From Thalassotalea sp. (GTDB taxonomy: Bacteria > Pseudomonadota > Gammaproteobacteria > Enterobacterales > Alteromonadaceae): a DNA stretch of 64,000 nt. The translations under genes were made by a program, and so were the position numbers. The DNA lies in the NCBI GenBank assembly GCA_022448425.1, contig JAKVCY010000114.1:1-64000 (forward strand), in the 5' to 3' direction. Below the pieces are notes generated by a model, which did no database searches, was not told the origin of the DNA, and saw nothing but the letters and a program-made list of their open reading frames with translations. Shown in pieces: positions 1 through 10,104 of the stretch. Positions within the stretch are counted from its first letter, which is position 1, and the number at the start of each line of letters is the position of its first letter.

Positions 1-144
1 GCCTTGTTCAGTAACTAACTTAACGGCCTCTTCTCTAAACTCGTCGGTATACTTTCTTGGTTTTCTTCTTTGGGTCATTTTCACACCTTTGTTATTGGAT
101 TAATTATCCTTCACAAAAGTGTGCGGTTCCATTTAATCAGACCA
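1..144 (-). mobile_element. IS3-family (IS51-like) insertion sequence end, truncated by window edge; orfA N-terminus at 78..1
   Basis: Reverse strand from 78 reads MTQRRKPRKYTDEFREEAVKLVTEQG, a typical IS3-family OrfA N-terminus. The putative terminal repeat TGGTCTGATTAAATGGAACCG ends at about 144. Confidence 0.8.
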
Positions 145-485
145 GTTTCGGCAAACAGTACTTCATGCACGTGTTCCCAAGTCTCACAAATAATTACATT
201 CACGTTGAAAGAGTATCTTCGAGGTAAGTCATTAGATTATCAACACAATGACATTACATAATTTTTACATTCAAAGGTTAAATAGTCAGATTACTTAGGT
301 TAGAATATCAACGAATCAAAATATTGATTGATCCTTTAATAAGTGTCAGCAATTTATACACATGCGTGTTTAGATAATCTCGATAAAATCCAAGCACATG
401 ATAAGTAGAGAGTTTTCTTGGTGGCACGGTGTTTGCTAAGCCATAAAAATTAGGAAGTACAAGATACAATTTTTCGGAGTTATTG

Positions 486-1370
486 ATGTTTAACGTTACC
501 AAGAATTTGACGCTTGCTGCTTTATTGCTTTGCTCTTCTCAAGCAATGGCCAGTATCACTTCATTTGGAACTATCACTGTTGGAAATGATACCTACGACA
601 GAAATGGAAGCCCGAATGAACCTACAACTAACTTTAATCAATTCACTGTTAGCGGCGCAAACGGACTCACTATTAATGTTTCAGGTTGGTCAGATACCCT
701 CAATGCAAACAATGCAGATGACCTAATCGAAAGAGTTACCGATTTCGATCGTAATGGAAATGGTTGGTCAATTGAGAATAGAGACGAGAATCCTAGTGAA
801 TACTGTGGATATCACCACTCAGCAGATAACATGAATTGTTTTAACCAAGCTTACACTGATTACGACTTTTTCTTGTTAGACTTTGGCAGCACAGAGGTTC
901 ACCTCACAGAAGTGTACTCAAGTTGGTTAGCTGGGAGCACTAATATTAACAGTCAAGATTCACAGCAAGTTTCTATTGCGGCACTGAATTCCAACCACAG
1001 CACAGACTTAACTAATAGTACGTTTGCTAGCTTACTTGGCAGTGCTCAAGGCTCGGCTAGCTACTCGTTCGGCAGCTCTGCTGGGCAAGCAGGTAGCAAT
1101 ATTGCAGGTTACTACGCAGATGTAGCAGGCATTAATAATGGCCAAGACGAGACAGCATTCTCTAGTAAATGGATAGTGAGTGCATACAATGAACTGTTTG
1201 GTGCTGCTTCGCATGGTACAGCAAACAACGATGGGTTTAAGCTAGCGGCTATAAACTTCACAACAGCGCCACAAAAACCACCAACAGGTGAAATTCCTGA
1301 ACCATCTACTTTCGCGCTAATGGCACTCGCATTAATCGGTTTGTCTAGGCAACGTTCACTGAAAAAGTAA
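486..1370 (+). CDS. PEP-CTERM sorting domain-containing secreted protein
   Basis: Signal peptide, then C-terminal EIPEPSTFALMALALIGLSRQRSLKK (PEP motif, TM helix, basic tail). ATG at 486 preceded by GGAG; the ORF-track start at 483 is TTG. Confidence 0.85.
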   Translation: MFNVTKNLTLAALLLCSSQAMASITSFGTITVGNDTYDRNGSPNEPTTNFNQFTVSGANGLTINVSGWSDTLNANNADDLIERVTDFDRNGNGWSIENRDENPSEYCGYHHSADNMNCFNQAYTDYDFFLLDFGSTEVHLTEVYSSWLAGSTNINSQDSQQVSIAALNSNHSTDLTNSTFASLLGSAQGSASYSFGSSAGQAGSNIAGYYADVAGINNGQDETAFSSKWIVSAYNELFGAASHGTANNDGFKLAAINFTTAPQKPPTGEIPEPSTFALMALALIGLSRQRSLKK

Positions 1371-1386
1371 TGGCACGATTTATTTA

Positions 1387-1412
1387 AAAAGATGGCTTTT
1401 GCCATCTTTTTT
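1387..1412 (+). terminator. intrinsic terminator
   Basis: AAAAGATGGC-TTTT-GCCATCTTTT followed by T-run. Confidence 0.8.
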
Positions 1413-1474
1413 TGTTTATACCCTGTTATTATTGTTCTAGTTAAAATTTATTAGTTTTACGCAAGGTTTACTAT

Positions 1475-4246
1475 ATGTACAAAGTTCCTTTACTTCTATT
1501 ATTGCTCGTAACTAACTATACTTTCTCTTCTGAATACCTCGAAAAAGCCCTAACTGCTTATCAAAAGCAAAATATCGAAGCTGCATATATTCATCTAAAA
1601 AATGCCTTGCAGGAGAATGATGAAAACCTACCAGCCAAAGTGCTTATGGGGCGAGTACTTCTTGATAAAGGTTTGTTTATAGATGGCATTCAAGAGTTTA
1701 ACGACGCACTAGCTTTAGGTGCAGATCCAAACCAGTTCATTTTTGAGCAAGTAAGAGCGATGCTTTTAGTTGGACGATATCAATCAATCATAGATTTACT
1801 AGAAAACCTTAAGCTGCAAAGAGATGTAGAAGTTAAAACCCTATTAATTAAAAGCAACGCATATATAGCTTTAGAAAAGGAAAGTGAAGCCCTACAGCCG
1901 CTTTTACGTGCGCAATCTATGGCGCCAAATGATATCAGCGTGCTTAGTTCATTAGTAAATTACCATATAAATCAAAGACAGCTTTCTCGTGCAAACGAGG
2001 GTTTAAACCAACTACGCAAATTAGCCCCTGAGAATAGCAAGATTTGGAATTTGATAGCTGAGTACTACAGCTCTCAGGGCGAACATGTGAAATCACTGGA
2101 GGCACTACAAAAAGCGCATACTCTCGATAGTGAAGACCCAGTTATAATGAGAGCTTTAGCGCATAAATTTACCGATTTGCGCATGCATGCAGAGGCTTTG
2201 TCGCTAGTAAATACTATTATCGAAAAAACTCCAAATGACCCCTATGCGCGGCTACTCAAAAGCCAATTGCTAACACAGAGCAATCAATTAGATGAAGCGC
2301 AACAGATTTTACAAGACATCAGTAGTAAGTTGTCATTACTTAGTGATGCACAGAAAAATAGCAACTCTTCTTTAGCTTATGTGTCTGGTACTGCTGCGTT
2401 TATGCAAGGTAACCTAGAAAAAGCCCAAAAAGAACTTACGTTTTACGTTAACGATAGGCCTGACGACCTAGCAGGTCTAAATATGCTGAGCACTATATTT
2501 ACCCAACAAGGTAAGCTTAACAGAGTAGAGGAGCTTCTTGAACGCAATGAGAAAATAGTACTTCGAGACCTAAACCTATCGCTTAAGTTATTTAGAGTTT
2601 ATTTAGCGAGTAACAAAGTCTTCAAAGCAAAAAATATACTGGAAGAGCTGGCAGATACCTACCCAAACAATCTACAGATCATCATCGCAAGATCTGACTA
2701 CTTAGCAAAGAGTAAAAGGTTTGAGGGAGCTATTGAACTTTTAAACAGCTATAAACCAGAGAAGGTAACTGCCAGCTATGTTCTCGCCAAAGGCCTTATT
2801 TATATGGAAATGGGTGAGCTAGAAAATGCAAGTAAGATAGCAGATAGGTTACTTGAGCTTGGGCCTGACAATAATAGCTTTAAGAATTTTAAAGGTGTAA
2901 TAGCCCTTCGCCAGAAGCAATTGCAAAAAGCGACATCTATATTCGAAGACATTTTATCAACTTCACCAAATAGCTATACAAGTGCTTTTAACTTGGCCAA
3001 CGCTCTGGCACAGCAGAACAAGCGCAATGAAGCTCTAGAGATAGTGAATAAGTTAGTAAGCCAAAACCATACACAAGGCGAGCTGTTGCTTTTAAAGTCC
3101 AAACTAGAGAGAGATACTAATGATAAAGAGAGTGCGATTAAAACGATAGAGTTATTATTGAAAGACGATGGCTATAATGTTGCAGCGCTAGAACTTTTGA
3201 TGGACCTTCAATACCAATCTGGAGACTACGACGCTTCACTTGCGACAATTGATAAACTAAATGATATCGTTTTTTTAGAGCCTAAACACCTTGTCTATCA
3301 GGCTAACATTTATATTAGGCAAGGAAAGTTAGAACAAACAGAAAGACCTCTCGGCATTTTACTTGGATTGGCTGAACAACCTAGCCATTTTTATGAAGTA
3401 AGCCGCCTTTATGCCGACGCAAATGATAAGACAAGCGCTTATAACACTATCGAGAAAGCACTTTTGTTGGAACCCAGAAATCAACTCTATTTACTTACTC
3501 AAGCAAAACTCGCCATTGACATCCATAGCTCTACCACAACTAAATCATTAATAGACAAGTTGGATGCAATGTTTCCAAATGACCCCAACGTCGCTCTCTT
3601 AAAAGGTGACTACTGGTTAAAACAGTCTGAATTCAAGCAGGCGATGAATTTCTATAACATTGCGCTAAGCCTTGATAGCCGATTTGAGCAAGCTATCGCT
3701 AAACTGTACTTTCTGGCCAACCAAGGTGTGGGTGGGGAATCTTTTGAACAAAACTTAGAGAAGTTGCTCGCAAAAAATCAAACGTCGCCGCTTGCTAGAA
3801 ACTTTCTAGCAGATTTTTATTTAAATAGTGGTCAACTAGACAAAGCCAAACCTCACTACGAGGAATTGTTGAGTTTAGAGACTGCAAATCACATTAATAT
3901 ATTGAATAACTTAGCAAACATTTACCTAACGAGTGATCTCGAAAAAGCCAAAGAACTAATCGAGCAAGCCATCTCAATTGCTCCTATTTCGCCAGAATAC
4001 ATTGATACGTTAGGTTGGATATTGTCGAAACAAGGTGACTACAAACAGGCGCTAGAAAAGCTAAGAAATGCTTACGCCTTAAATTCTAATAACCCAAGTA
4101 TTCTTTACCATTTAGCCTATACACTCCACAAACTTGGCCGAAATGAAGAAGCAGTTGCTGAACTAGACAAAGCACTATCGATAAGTGGAAATTTTATTGA
4201 AAGGCAAGAGGCCGAAAGCCTAAGAGACATTATATCTAACACCTAA
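1475..4246 (+). CDS. PrsT-like PEP-CTERM system TPR-repeat protein
   Basis: 923 aa, signal peptide, TPR repeats throughout; size and position next to a PEP-CTERM protein fit the PrsT family. Confidence 0.7.
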   Translation: MYKVPLLLLLLVTNYTFSSEYLEKALTAYQKQNIEAAYIHLKNALQENDENLPAKVLMGRVLLDKGLFIDGIQEFNDALALGADPNQFIFEQVRAMLLVGRYQSIIDLLENLKLQRDVEVKTLLIKSNAYIALEKESEALQPLLRAQSMAPNDISVLSSLVNYHINQRQLSRANEGLNQLRKLAPENSKIWNLIAEYYSSQGEHVKSLEALQKAHTLDSEDPVIMRALAHKFTDLRMHAEALSLVNTIIEKTPNDPYARLLKSQLLTQSNQLDEAQQILQDISSKLSLLSDAQKNSNSSLAYVSGTAAFMQGNLEKAQKELTFYVNDRPDDLAGLNMLSTIFTQQGKLNRVEELLERNEKIVLRDLNLSLKLFRVYLASNKVFKAKNILEELADTYPNNLQIIIARSDYLAKSKRFEGAIELLNSYKPEKVTASYVLAKGLIYMEMGELENASKIADRLLELGPDNNSFKNFKGVIALRQKQLQKATSIFEDILSTSPNSYTSAFNLANALAQQNKRNEALEIVNKLVSQNHTQGELLLLKSKLERDTNDKESAIKTIELLLKDDGYNVAALELLMDLQYQSGDYDASLATIDKLNDIVFLEPKHLVYQANIYIRQGKLEQTERPLGILLGLAEQPSHFYEVSRLYADANDKTSAYNTIEKALLLEPRNQLYLLTQAKLAIDIHSSTTTKSLIDKLDAMFPNDPNVALLKGDYWLKQSEFKQAMNFYNIALSLDSRFEQAIAKLYFLANQGVGGESFEQNLEKLLAKNQTSPLARNFLADFYLNSGQLDKAKPHYEELLSLETANHINILNNLANIYLTSDLEKAKELIEQAISIAPISPEYIDTLGWILSKQGDYKQALEKLRNAYALNSNNPSILYHLAYTLHKLGRNEEAVAELDKALSISGNFIERQEAESLRDIISNT

Positions 4247-4271
4247 AAAAGGGGCTTTCGCCCCTTTTTTT
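4245..4271 (+). terminator. intrinsic terminator (bidirectional)
   Basis: AAAAAAGGGGCTTTCGCCCCTTTTTTT. Confidence 0.85.
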
Positions 4272-4294
4272 AATATCACTAAACCGTATTAATA

Positions 4295-5797
4295 CTATTT
4301 CAGACTAATCGTTGTGTGTACTTCGGAACCAGCTTGATGATCTGGTTCAAACCATCTGGCGGTTACAGACTTAGTTTGTGTCCAAAAACTGATAACTTGT
4401 TTACCGTTTGGTCCTAAATCACCTAACTTTGACGCTCTCGAGCCGGTAAAGCTGAAATAAGCCACAGGAACAGGAATTGGCACGTTAATACCAATTTGAC
4501 CAACATCAATATCGTTTTCAAATTTTCTAGCGTTGTAACCACTCGACGTAAATATTGACGTGCCATTGCCATTGGGGTTTGCATTAATAATTTCGATGGC
4601 TTCATCTAAAGTTTCTGCCTCAAGTACACAAAGCACTGGACCGAAAATCTCTTGAGTATAGATATCCATGTCAGCATTTACACCACTAAACATAGTAGGG
4701 CCAACAAAGTTGCCTTGTTCATAGCCAACAACGACACAGTTTCTGCCGTCAACAAGCAAGTTAGCACCTTGCGCTACGCCTGTGTCAATTAAGCCTTCAA
4801 TACGAGCTTTCGCTTGTGGAGATACAACCGGCCCTAAGTCAGCATCTCGCTGGCTACCAGGACCCACTTTCATTAATTTTGCGCGCTCTGCAATTTCAGG
4901 CAGCCAGCTGCGTGCCTCACCAACTAAGACAGTGACAGGGTTTGCCATACAGCGCTGCCCCGCTGCGCCAAACGCTGAACCTAGTAAGTCGTTAATAGCA
5001 CGATCTTTATTGGCATCAGGCATGATGACCATATGGTTTTTGGCGCCCATCATAGCTTGCGCGCGCTTGCCGTACTTACTCGCATGGTTGTATACATGAG
5101 TACCTACATGCGTTGAACCGATAAAAGATACTGCTTTTACGTCAGGGTGCTCACACAATGCATTAACAGCATCAGCACCGCCATGCACTACATTTAACAC
5201 GCCAGCTGGAACACCTGCCTCTAGAGCAAGCTCAACAAAGCGAATCGTTGATGACGGATCTTGCTCTGATGGCTTAAGGACAAATGTATTACCGCAAGCG
5301 ATTGCAGGCGGGAACATGAATGCAGGTAACATCACTGGGAAGTTAAATGCGGTAATACCAACACCAACGCCAAGTGGCTTATTCAGAGTATATACATCTA
5401 CGCCTGTTGCCGCGTTATTTGCCATTTCACCAAGCTGAAGGCGCGTTATCGAACAAGCGTTCTCTACAGCCTCTAATGCACGACCTACTTCACCTTCTGC
5501 ATCTGGCAATGTTTTGCCGTGCTCAAGCGTAATTAGCTCAGCAATCTCAGCGGTATGCTGACGCACTAGCTCTTGGAATTTAAGCATTATACGCATACGC
5601 TGAGTTAGTGATACTTTAGACCACGATTTAAACGCTGCCTGCGCCGATGCAACTGCAGCCTCTACTTCTTCAGGCGTCGCCAAAGGCACTTGAGCAACGA
5701 CTTCTTGCGTTGCAGGGTTTAATACATCTAGCCATTCGGTAGTTGTTGATTGAACCTGTTTTCCGTCAATAATTAGGGGGATTTTTTTAATGCTCAT
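4295..5797 (-). CDS. mmsA: CoA-acylating methylmalonate-semialdehyde dehydrogenase
   Basis: ALDH-fold protein; MMSDH-like [36 protein letters not shown] and AAGQRCMA. Confidence 0.9.
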   Translation of the reverse strand: MSIKKIPLIIDGKQVQSTTTEWLDVLNPATQEVVAQVPLATPEEVEAAVASAQAAFKSWSKVSLTQRMRIMLKFQELVRQHTAEIAELITLEHGKTLPDAEGEVGRALEAVENACSITRLQLGEMANNAATGVDVYTLNKPLGVGVGITAFNFPVMLPAFMFPPAIACGNTFVLKPSEQDPSSTIRFVELALEAGVPAGVLNVVHGGADAVNALCEHPDVKAVSFIGSTHVGTHVYNHASKYGKRAQAMMGAKNHMVIMPDANKDRAINDLLGSAFGAAGQRCMANPVTVLVGEARSWLPEIAERAKLMKVGPGSQRDADLGPVVSPQAKARIEGLIDTGVAQGANLLVDGRNCVVVGYEQGNFVGPTMFSGVNADMDIYTQEIFGPVLCVLEAETLDEAIEIINANPNGNGTSIFTSSGYNARKFENDIDVGQIGINVPIPVPVAYFSFTGSRASKLGDLGPNGKQVISFWTQTKSVTARWFEPDHQAGSEVHTTISLK

Positions 5798-5928
5798 AAC
5801 GAACTAAGCTCTCTGATTTGCATATTCTTGCAGCTAACTTAGAACCCAACACCATCAATAACAACCCACATAAATGCAAAGTAGCTTGTATATTTGCAAC
5901 GAAATAAAGCAAGCGTATAATTACAGGA

Positions 5929-6819
5929 ATGAATTGGAATGATATTAGAATCTTTTTGGAAGTTGCGAGAACCGAAACCTTAACCGTTGCGGCAAAGCGA
6001 TTAACCATGGATCCTTCCACCGTGTCTCGTAGGCTTCACCACCTTGAAGAAAGTCTTTCTGCGCAATTATTTGAACGTTCTGCCAATGGTCATACACTTA
6101 CCCAAGATGGTGAAAGGCTGCTAATTTCAGCTCGGAGAATGGAACAAGACGCTAAAACTGCTTATGAGCAAATAGCACATCACAATTTGGGGAGCAGTGG
6201 AAAAGTACGGATAGGTGTAACGGAAGCGTTTGGCAACTTCTTTATCGCTCCTCATTTAAATGAGCTTAAACACGCATATCCAGACATTACGATTGACCTG
6301 TTGCCTTTTGCTCGTGACGTAAAAATAAGTAGGAACGAAGCAGACATCGCGATTGCCATTGAAAGACCTAAAAGCACATCAATGATTGTGACTAAACTTA
6401 CGGATTATAAGCTTCAACTTTATGTGTCGAAATCTCTTTTACCCCGATTAACGCTAGAGAGCATAGATGATTTACCCAATCAACCTTGGGTAACCTATGT
6501 AGAAGATCTTATCTTTTCAGAGCAGCTGAGCTATTTAAATGAAATATCAAAAGACATCGAGCCGCAGTTTCGTAGCACCAGTGTAGTCGGACAATACACA
6601 GCAATTAAATCGGGATTAGGCTTAGGCATACTTCCTTGCTTCATGGGGGAAAATGACGAGAATTTAGTTAAGCTCTTTCCTGAAGAGATAAGTATTCAAC
6701 GAAGTTTCTGGCTGATTACACACCCAGAGTTGAAGCGATTAAAGCGGGTTGCTAATGTGTGGGAGTATTTAAAATCGCTAGTAAAAAAACACCAGGCCCT
6801 TTTGATGCCGGAAGGCTGA
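5929..6819 (+). CDS. LysR-family transcriptional regulator
   Basis: N-terminal wHTH (FLEVARTETLTVAAKRLTMDPSTVSRRLHHLEESL); divergent from mmsA. Confidence 0.9.
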   Translation: MNWNDIRIFLEVARTETLTVAAKRLTMDPSTVSRRLHHLEESLSAQLFERSANGHTLTQDGERLLISARRMEQDAKTAYEQIAHHNLGSSGKVRIGVTEAFGNFFIAPHLNELKHAYPDITIDLLPFARDVKISRNEADIAIAIERPKSTSMIVTKLTDYKLQLYVSKSLLPRLTLESIDDLPNQPWVTYVEDLIFSEQLSYLNEISKDIEPQFRSTSVVGQYTAIKSGLGLGILPCFMGENDENLVKLFPEEISIQRSFWLITHPELKRLKRVANVWEYLKSLVKKHQALLMPEG

Positions 6820-6845
6820 GATTTAAGTAGCGATAATCGTTATGA

Positions 6846-7358
6846 TTATCGCGTAAGTTCAAAAGCAGTAATCAACTCTTCTTCTGGCCCTTTCACTGGT
6901 TCGATAGACTTAAACCCCAGCTTAAGCAATAGATTTTGTGACCCCGTGTTGGCCTCGTTGGTAATGCCCATGATGTTCTTAAAACTATTGTAATGGGACA
7001 ACACACCCTGTGCAGCTTCAAATGTATAACCTTTACGATAGTGTTCAGGCAGTAAGGCATAGCCCAAATCTGGATATGGAAGAAATTCTCGTTTTAATAG
7101 CCCGCACACACCTACTTTCTGACCAGCCTTTTCCTCTAAATGACCTTCAGGTTTTAGCGTTATCAGCAGCATACTGAAGCCTAGCTCTTGGTGAGTTTTC
7201 ATCAATTGCTCAACATGCGCTCGTGCTTGTTCTTCAGTTTTTACATTTTTATCGCCAATATTTTCAATGAAATCTGGCTGGTTTAATAAATTAAGCATAA
7301 AAGGCCAATCTTCTATCGTTAGAGGCCTCAGTATTAGTCGTTCCGTTTTAATCATCAT
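6846..7358 (-). CDS. GNAT family N-acetyltransferase
   Basis: RLILRPLTIEDWPFMLNLLNQP... GYALLPEHYRKGYTFEAAQGVL; RimJ/RimL-like. Confidence 0.85.
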   Translation of the reverse strand: MMIKTERLILRPLTIEDWPFMLNLLNQPDFIENIGDKNVKTEEQARAHVEQLMKTHQELGFSMLLITLKPEGHLEEKAGQKVGVCGLLKREFLPYPDLGYALLPEHYRKGYTFEAAQGVLSHYNSFKNIMGITNEANTGSQNLLLKLGFKSIEPVKGPEEELITAFELTR

Positions 7359-8161
7359 TTATATTCCTTTTGGCAAAATAGTCTATACTCCGCGAGCGCA
7401 TCATCCCTACCCCGGTTAAGCTGACAAACGCTTTTTTGATATTGGTAGTTAAACACGTCAAACCATAAAGCTAAATGCTCTGCACTTGCGTGGTCACCTT
7501 TTACAGCCAAGGCCTTTGCCGCAACCTGAGCTGTTGCAAATTGGTTCTCTATTTGTGCTTCTCGAATGTAGTGGGTTTTACTTTCTTCGTTGAAACTTAA
7601 CATGGGCAGTTCAGCTAAATAAGGGCTTTTTCGAAACATTTTCTTGGCTTCTCGCCAACTGCCATCAAGTAGGATAAATAGCGGAATTTTGTTTGATAAA
7701 TGCGTCTCTGGTAACACCTCTTCATAAACAACTTGCCTCGGACCAGCATACTGGCTTGGAAACACAACCATAGGCATATAGTTAGCGTCATTAATCAAGG
7801 CTAACATATTCTCATCCGGCTCCGTTCGCGACCAAATGAATGCATGTGTATCAGACACTACATCAGCAATAAGCCTTGCGGTGTTACTAGGCTTCAATAC
7901 CTCAGCATCATGCATAATAATCAAGAATGCTGCAGTCGATTTGCTCATATGGCGGAGCTGACAGATACAATTTTTCACTGCCATTTGACAGTATTCACAT
8001 CGAACGACTTGTTTTCCACGCGCGTTAAACGGTTTGGTACTTTGCTGCTTTCTAGACTTGTACAACGCCTGGATACTGTGAAAGTTGACTTTTTGTCCTG
8101 TCATTAAAGATTTTGTGCTCGTGTTTAAATATGGTAAAACGTAATCCTTAGCCCGAGACAT
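7355..8161 (-). CDS. tapT: DTW domain protein (tRNA-uridine aminocarboxypropyltransferase-like)
   Basis: CEYCQMAVKNCIC, LLDGSWREAKKMFRKSPYL; DTW/TapT family features. Confidence 0.75.
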   Translation of the reverse strand: MSRAKDYVLPYLNTSTKSLMTGQKVNFHSIQALYKSRKQQSTKPFNARGKQVVRCEYCQMAVKNCICQLRHMSKSTAAFLIIMHDAEVLKPSNTARLIADVVSDTHAFIWSRTEPDENMLALINDANYMPMVVFPSQYAGPRQVVYEEVLPETHLSNKIPLFILLDGSWREAKKMFRKSPYLAELPMLSFNEESKTHYIREAQIENQFATAQVAAKALAVKGDHASAEHLALWFDVFNYQYQKSVCQLNRGRDDALAEYRLFCQKEYK

Positions 8162-8209
8162 GGCGAAACCGTTCGGTATAGCGTTAGTTTTTGAAGAAAT
8201 GAATTAGCT

Positions 8210-8506
8210 ATGAAGTTTACGCATTACAACCTTGGATTTCTAGATAAAGATCAGATAGTAGAAATTGGTTTAAAAGGCAATGCTACCAATGTTTTTTTGA
8301 TGCAGTCGACTCAATTCGCTCATTACAAAAAAACAGGGGAAAGGCATGGTGTTGGTGGGTTGTTTCGACATACGCCAGTAAGGCTAAAAGTGCCCCATTC
8401 GGGCTACTGGCTTTTGACATTAGACTTTGGCGGTTTCGCTGGCAAGGTCGACAGCCATGTCGAGGTATACCCTGCCAACTATTTCAATCATATAGCGACT
8501 AAATGA
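8210..8506 (+). CDS. DUF1883-like protein
   Basis: 98 aa MKFTHYNLGFLDKDQIVEIGLKGNATNVFLM..., resembles DUF1883. Confidence 0.65.
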   Translation: MKFTHYNLGFLDKDQIVEIGLKGNATNVFLMQSTQFAHYKKTGERHGVGGLFRHTPVRLKVPHSGYWLLTLDFGGFAGKVDSHVEVYPANYFNHIATK

Positions 8507-8537
8507 ATCCTTTAACTAGTCATTTTGCACACCGTAA

Positions 8538-9332
8538 TTAAGCTTTATCGTGATTGCTTAATTTAACATTTAGTACGTCAATGTCTGACAGCGCATCAAC
8601 TTCATCTTGCAACGCCTTCTCTAAAGCGTCGATTTCCATCATCGCACTGCAAAGTTCATCTGCACTATCTTCAATTGCACGTGCACGAGTTTCCATTTGA
8701 TACTCAATTTGTTCACCAAACGTTTCCATACGGGCTTCAAAAGCTTCCATGTCACCGCCTGACATCAATAACTGCTGACCTACAGCAATAAGCAAACTTC
8801 CCATTGAATTTTCAACAGCACGTTCAATTGAATCCTCAAAACGCTGCTCAAAGTCTTCACCGAGTAAATCCTCGCCTGTCATGCCATTTTCAGAGAACTC
8901 GATGCCATTTTCGACAGAAAGCTTCATATCGATAGCTTCACCGATGTTGGCTATTTCGTTGCTAAGCTCAGCACCAATGTCATTACCCTCTCCTAGCAAT
9001 TCGTTGAACGCTAAGGTTACACCATCATTAGCAAGCTCTAGTGCATCTAATGCGATAGTTTTAACTTGAGGAACAACATCACGAATACTACTGGCATACT
9101 CTTCAACCAACTGTTCTTGGCGACTATTTAAGCTGATGGTTTCGCCATCTACGATTAACGTGTCACGGCCAACAATTTGATATAAGTCTTGTCCTTTATG
9201 AGTAAAGCTAATTTCTGCAGCGTTGATTTTCACGCCAGCATCCAAGTCAACATCACAAGCATCAGTATTGATATCGTGAGCTAACAAAGGTGTGCTTGCG
9301 AACATTAGAGAAGCTAGTAGTAACTTTTTCAT
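8538..9332 (-). CDS. DUF2884 (YggN-like) periplasmic protein
   Basis: Signal peptide MKKLLLASLMFASTPLLA; acidic helical protein resembling YggN. Start at 9332 preferred over 9359. Confidence 0.7.
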   Translation of the reverse strand: MKKLLLASLMFASTPLLAHDINTDACDVDLDAGVKINAAEISFTHKGQDLYQIVGRDTLIVDGETISLNSRQEQLVEEYASSIRDVVPQVKTIALDALELANDGVTLAFNELLGEGNDIGAELSNEIANIGEAIDMKLSVENGIEFSENGMTGEDLLGEDFEQRFEDSIERAVENSMGSLLIAVGQQLLMSGGDMEAFEARMETFGEQIEYQMETRARAIEDSADELCSAMMEIDALEKALQDEVDALSDIDVLNVKLSNHDKA

Positions 9333-9591
9333 TATTAATTCCTTATCAGTATTGAACACTTTAGCTATTACAAATTAGATACCAACTGTTTTTTCTTATA
9401 TTTATCAGCAACTTATAAAAAACACAAGGTATACCAAAACCTCATATGACTATTTGTTAGCGAAAAATGCTACTTATTAGCATATTTCTACACAAATAAT
9501 TAATGAAATGATGTTCAAATACTCAGCAAGTGGTGTTGCAGTATTCTGAAACATGCTAGGGTTTAGCTTTTTGCTGGCTCAACTGTATTTG

Positions 9592-9621
9592 TCGGTACGC
9601 AATTCAGTGAATTCGTACCGA
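9592..9621. promoter_or_regulatory. long hairpin/palindrome upstream of dgkA
   Basis: TCGGTACG-c-AATTC-AGT-GAATT-CGTACCGA: 13 bp arms with one bulge. Confidence 0.5.
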
Positions 9622-9678
9622 GAGCAACAGATAACTAATAGATAGCTAATAAGCAACTAAAGAGACATTGTTTGCGTT

Positions 9679-10077
9679 ATGACATCACAAATGGACTATT
9701 CAGAAAAACCGAATGGCAAAGGGCTTAAGCGAATTATCAAAGCGGCCTACTGCTCATACAAAGGCTTCAAAGCCGCTTATCAGCATGAGGCTGCTTTCAG
9801 GCAAGAGTTACTGATGTGTGCAATACTGACGCCAATCTCGTTCTTTCTCGCCAACTCTATCACCCAATTAATGGTGCTACTGATGACATTAGCATTTGTA
9901 TTGTTCGCCGAGATCATTAATTCAGCAATAGAAGCGCTTGCAGATAAAATTACACTTGAACATGACGAGCTGATCGGCCGTGCCAAAGATTTGGGTTCAG
10001 CAGGTGTATTCATCGCCTTTTGTTTGATGGTGTTCTGCTGGGGCTACGCCATCTTTGAACGTTTCTTTACTAGTTAA
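9679..10077 (+). CDS. dgkA: diacylglycerol kinase
   Basis: Small membrane protein with AEIINSAIEALADK motif. Confidence 0.95.
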   Translation: MTSQMDYSEKPNGKGLKRIIKAAYCSYKGFKAAYQHEAAFRQELLMCAILTPISFFLANSITQLMVLLMTLAFVLFAEIINSAIEALADKITLEHDELIGRAKDLGSAGVFIAFCLMVFCWGYAIFERFFTS

Positions 10078-10104
10078 TAGCAATAAGTAACGGATGTCGA
10101 AATG

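Noticed and set aside
6832-6850. GATAATCGTTATGATTATC looks like a Fur box (about 15/19 by hand).
   Set aside because: It lies between convergent genes and over a stop codon, so a 3'-end hairpin is more likely than a promoter operator.
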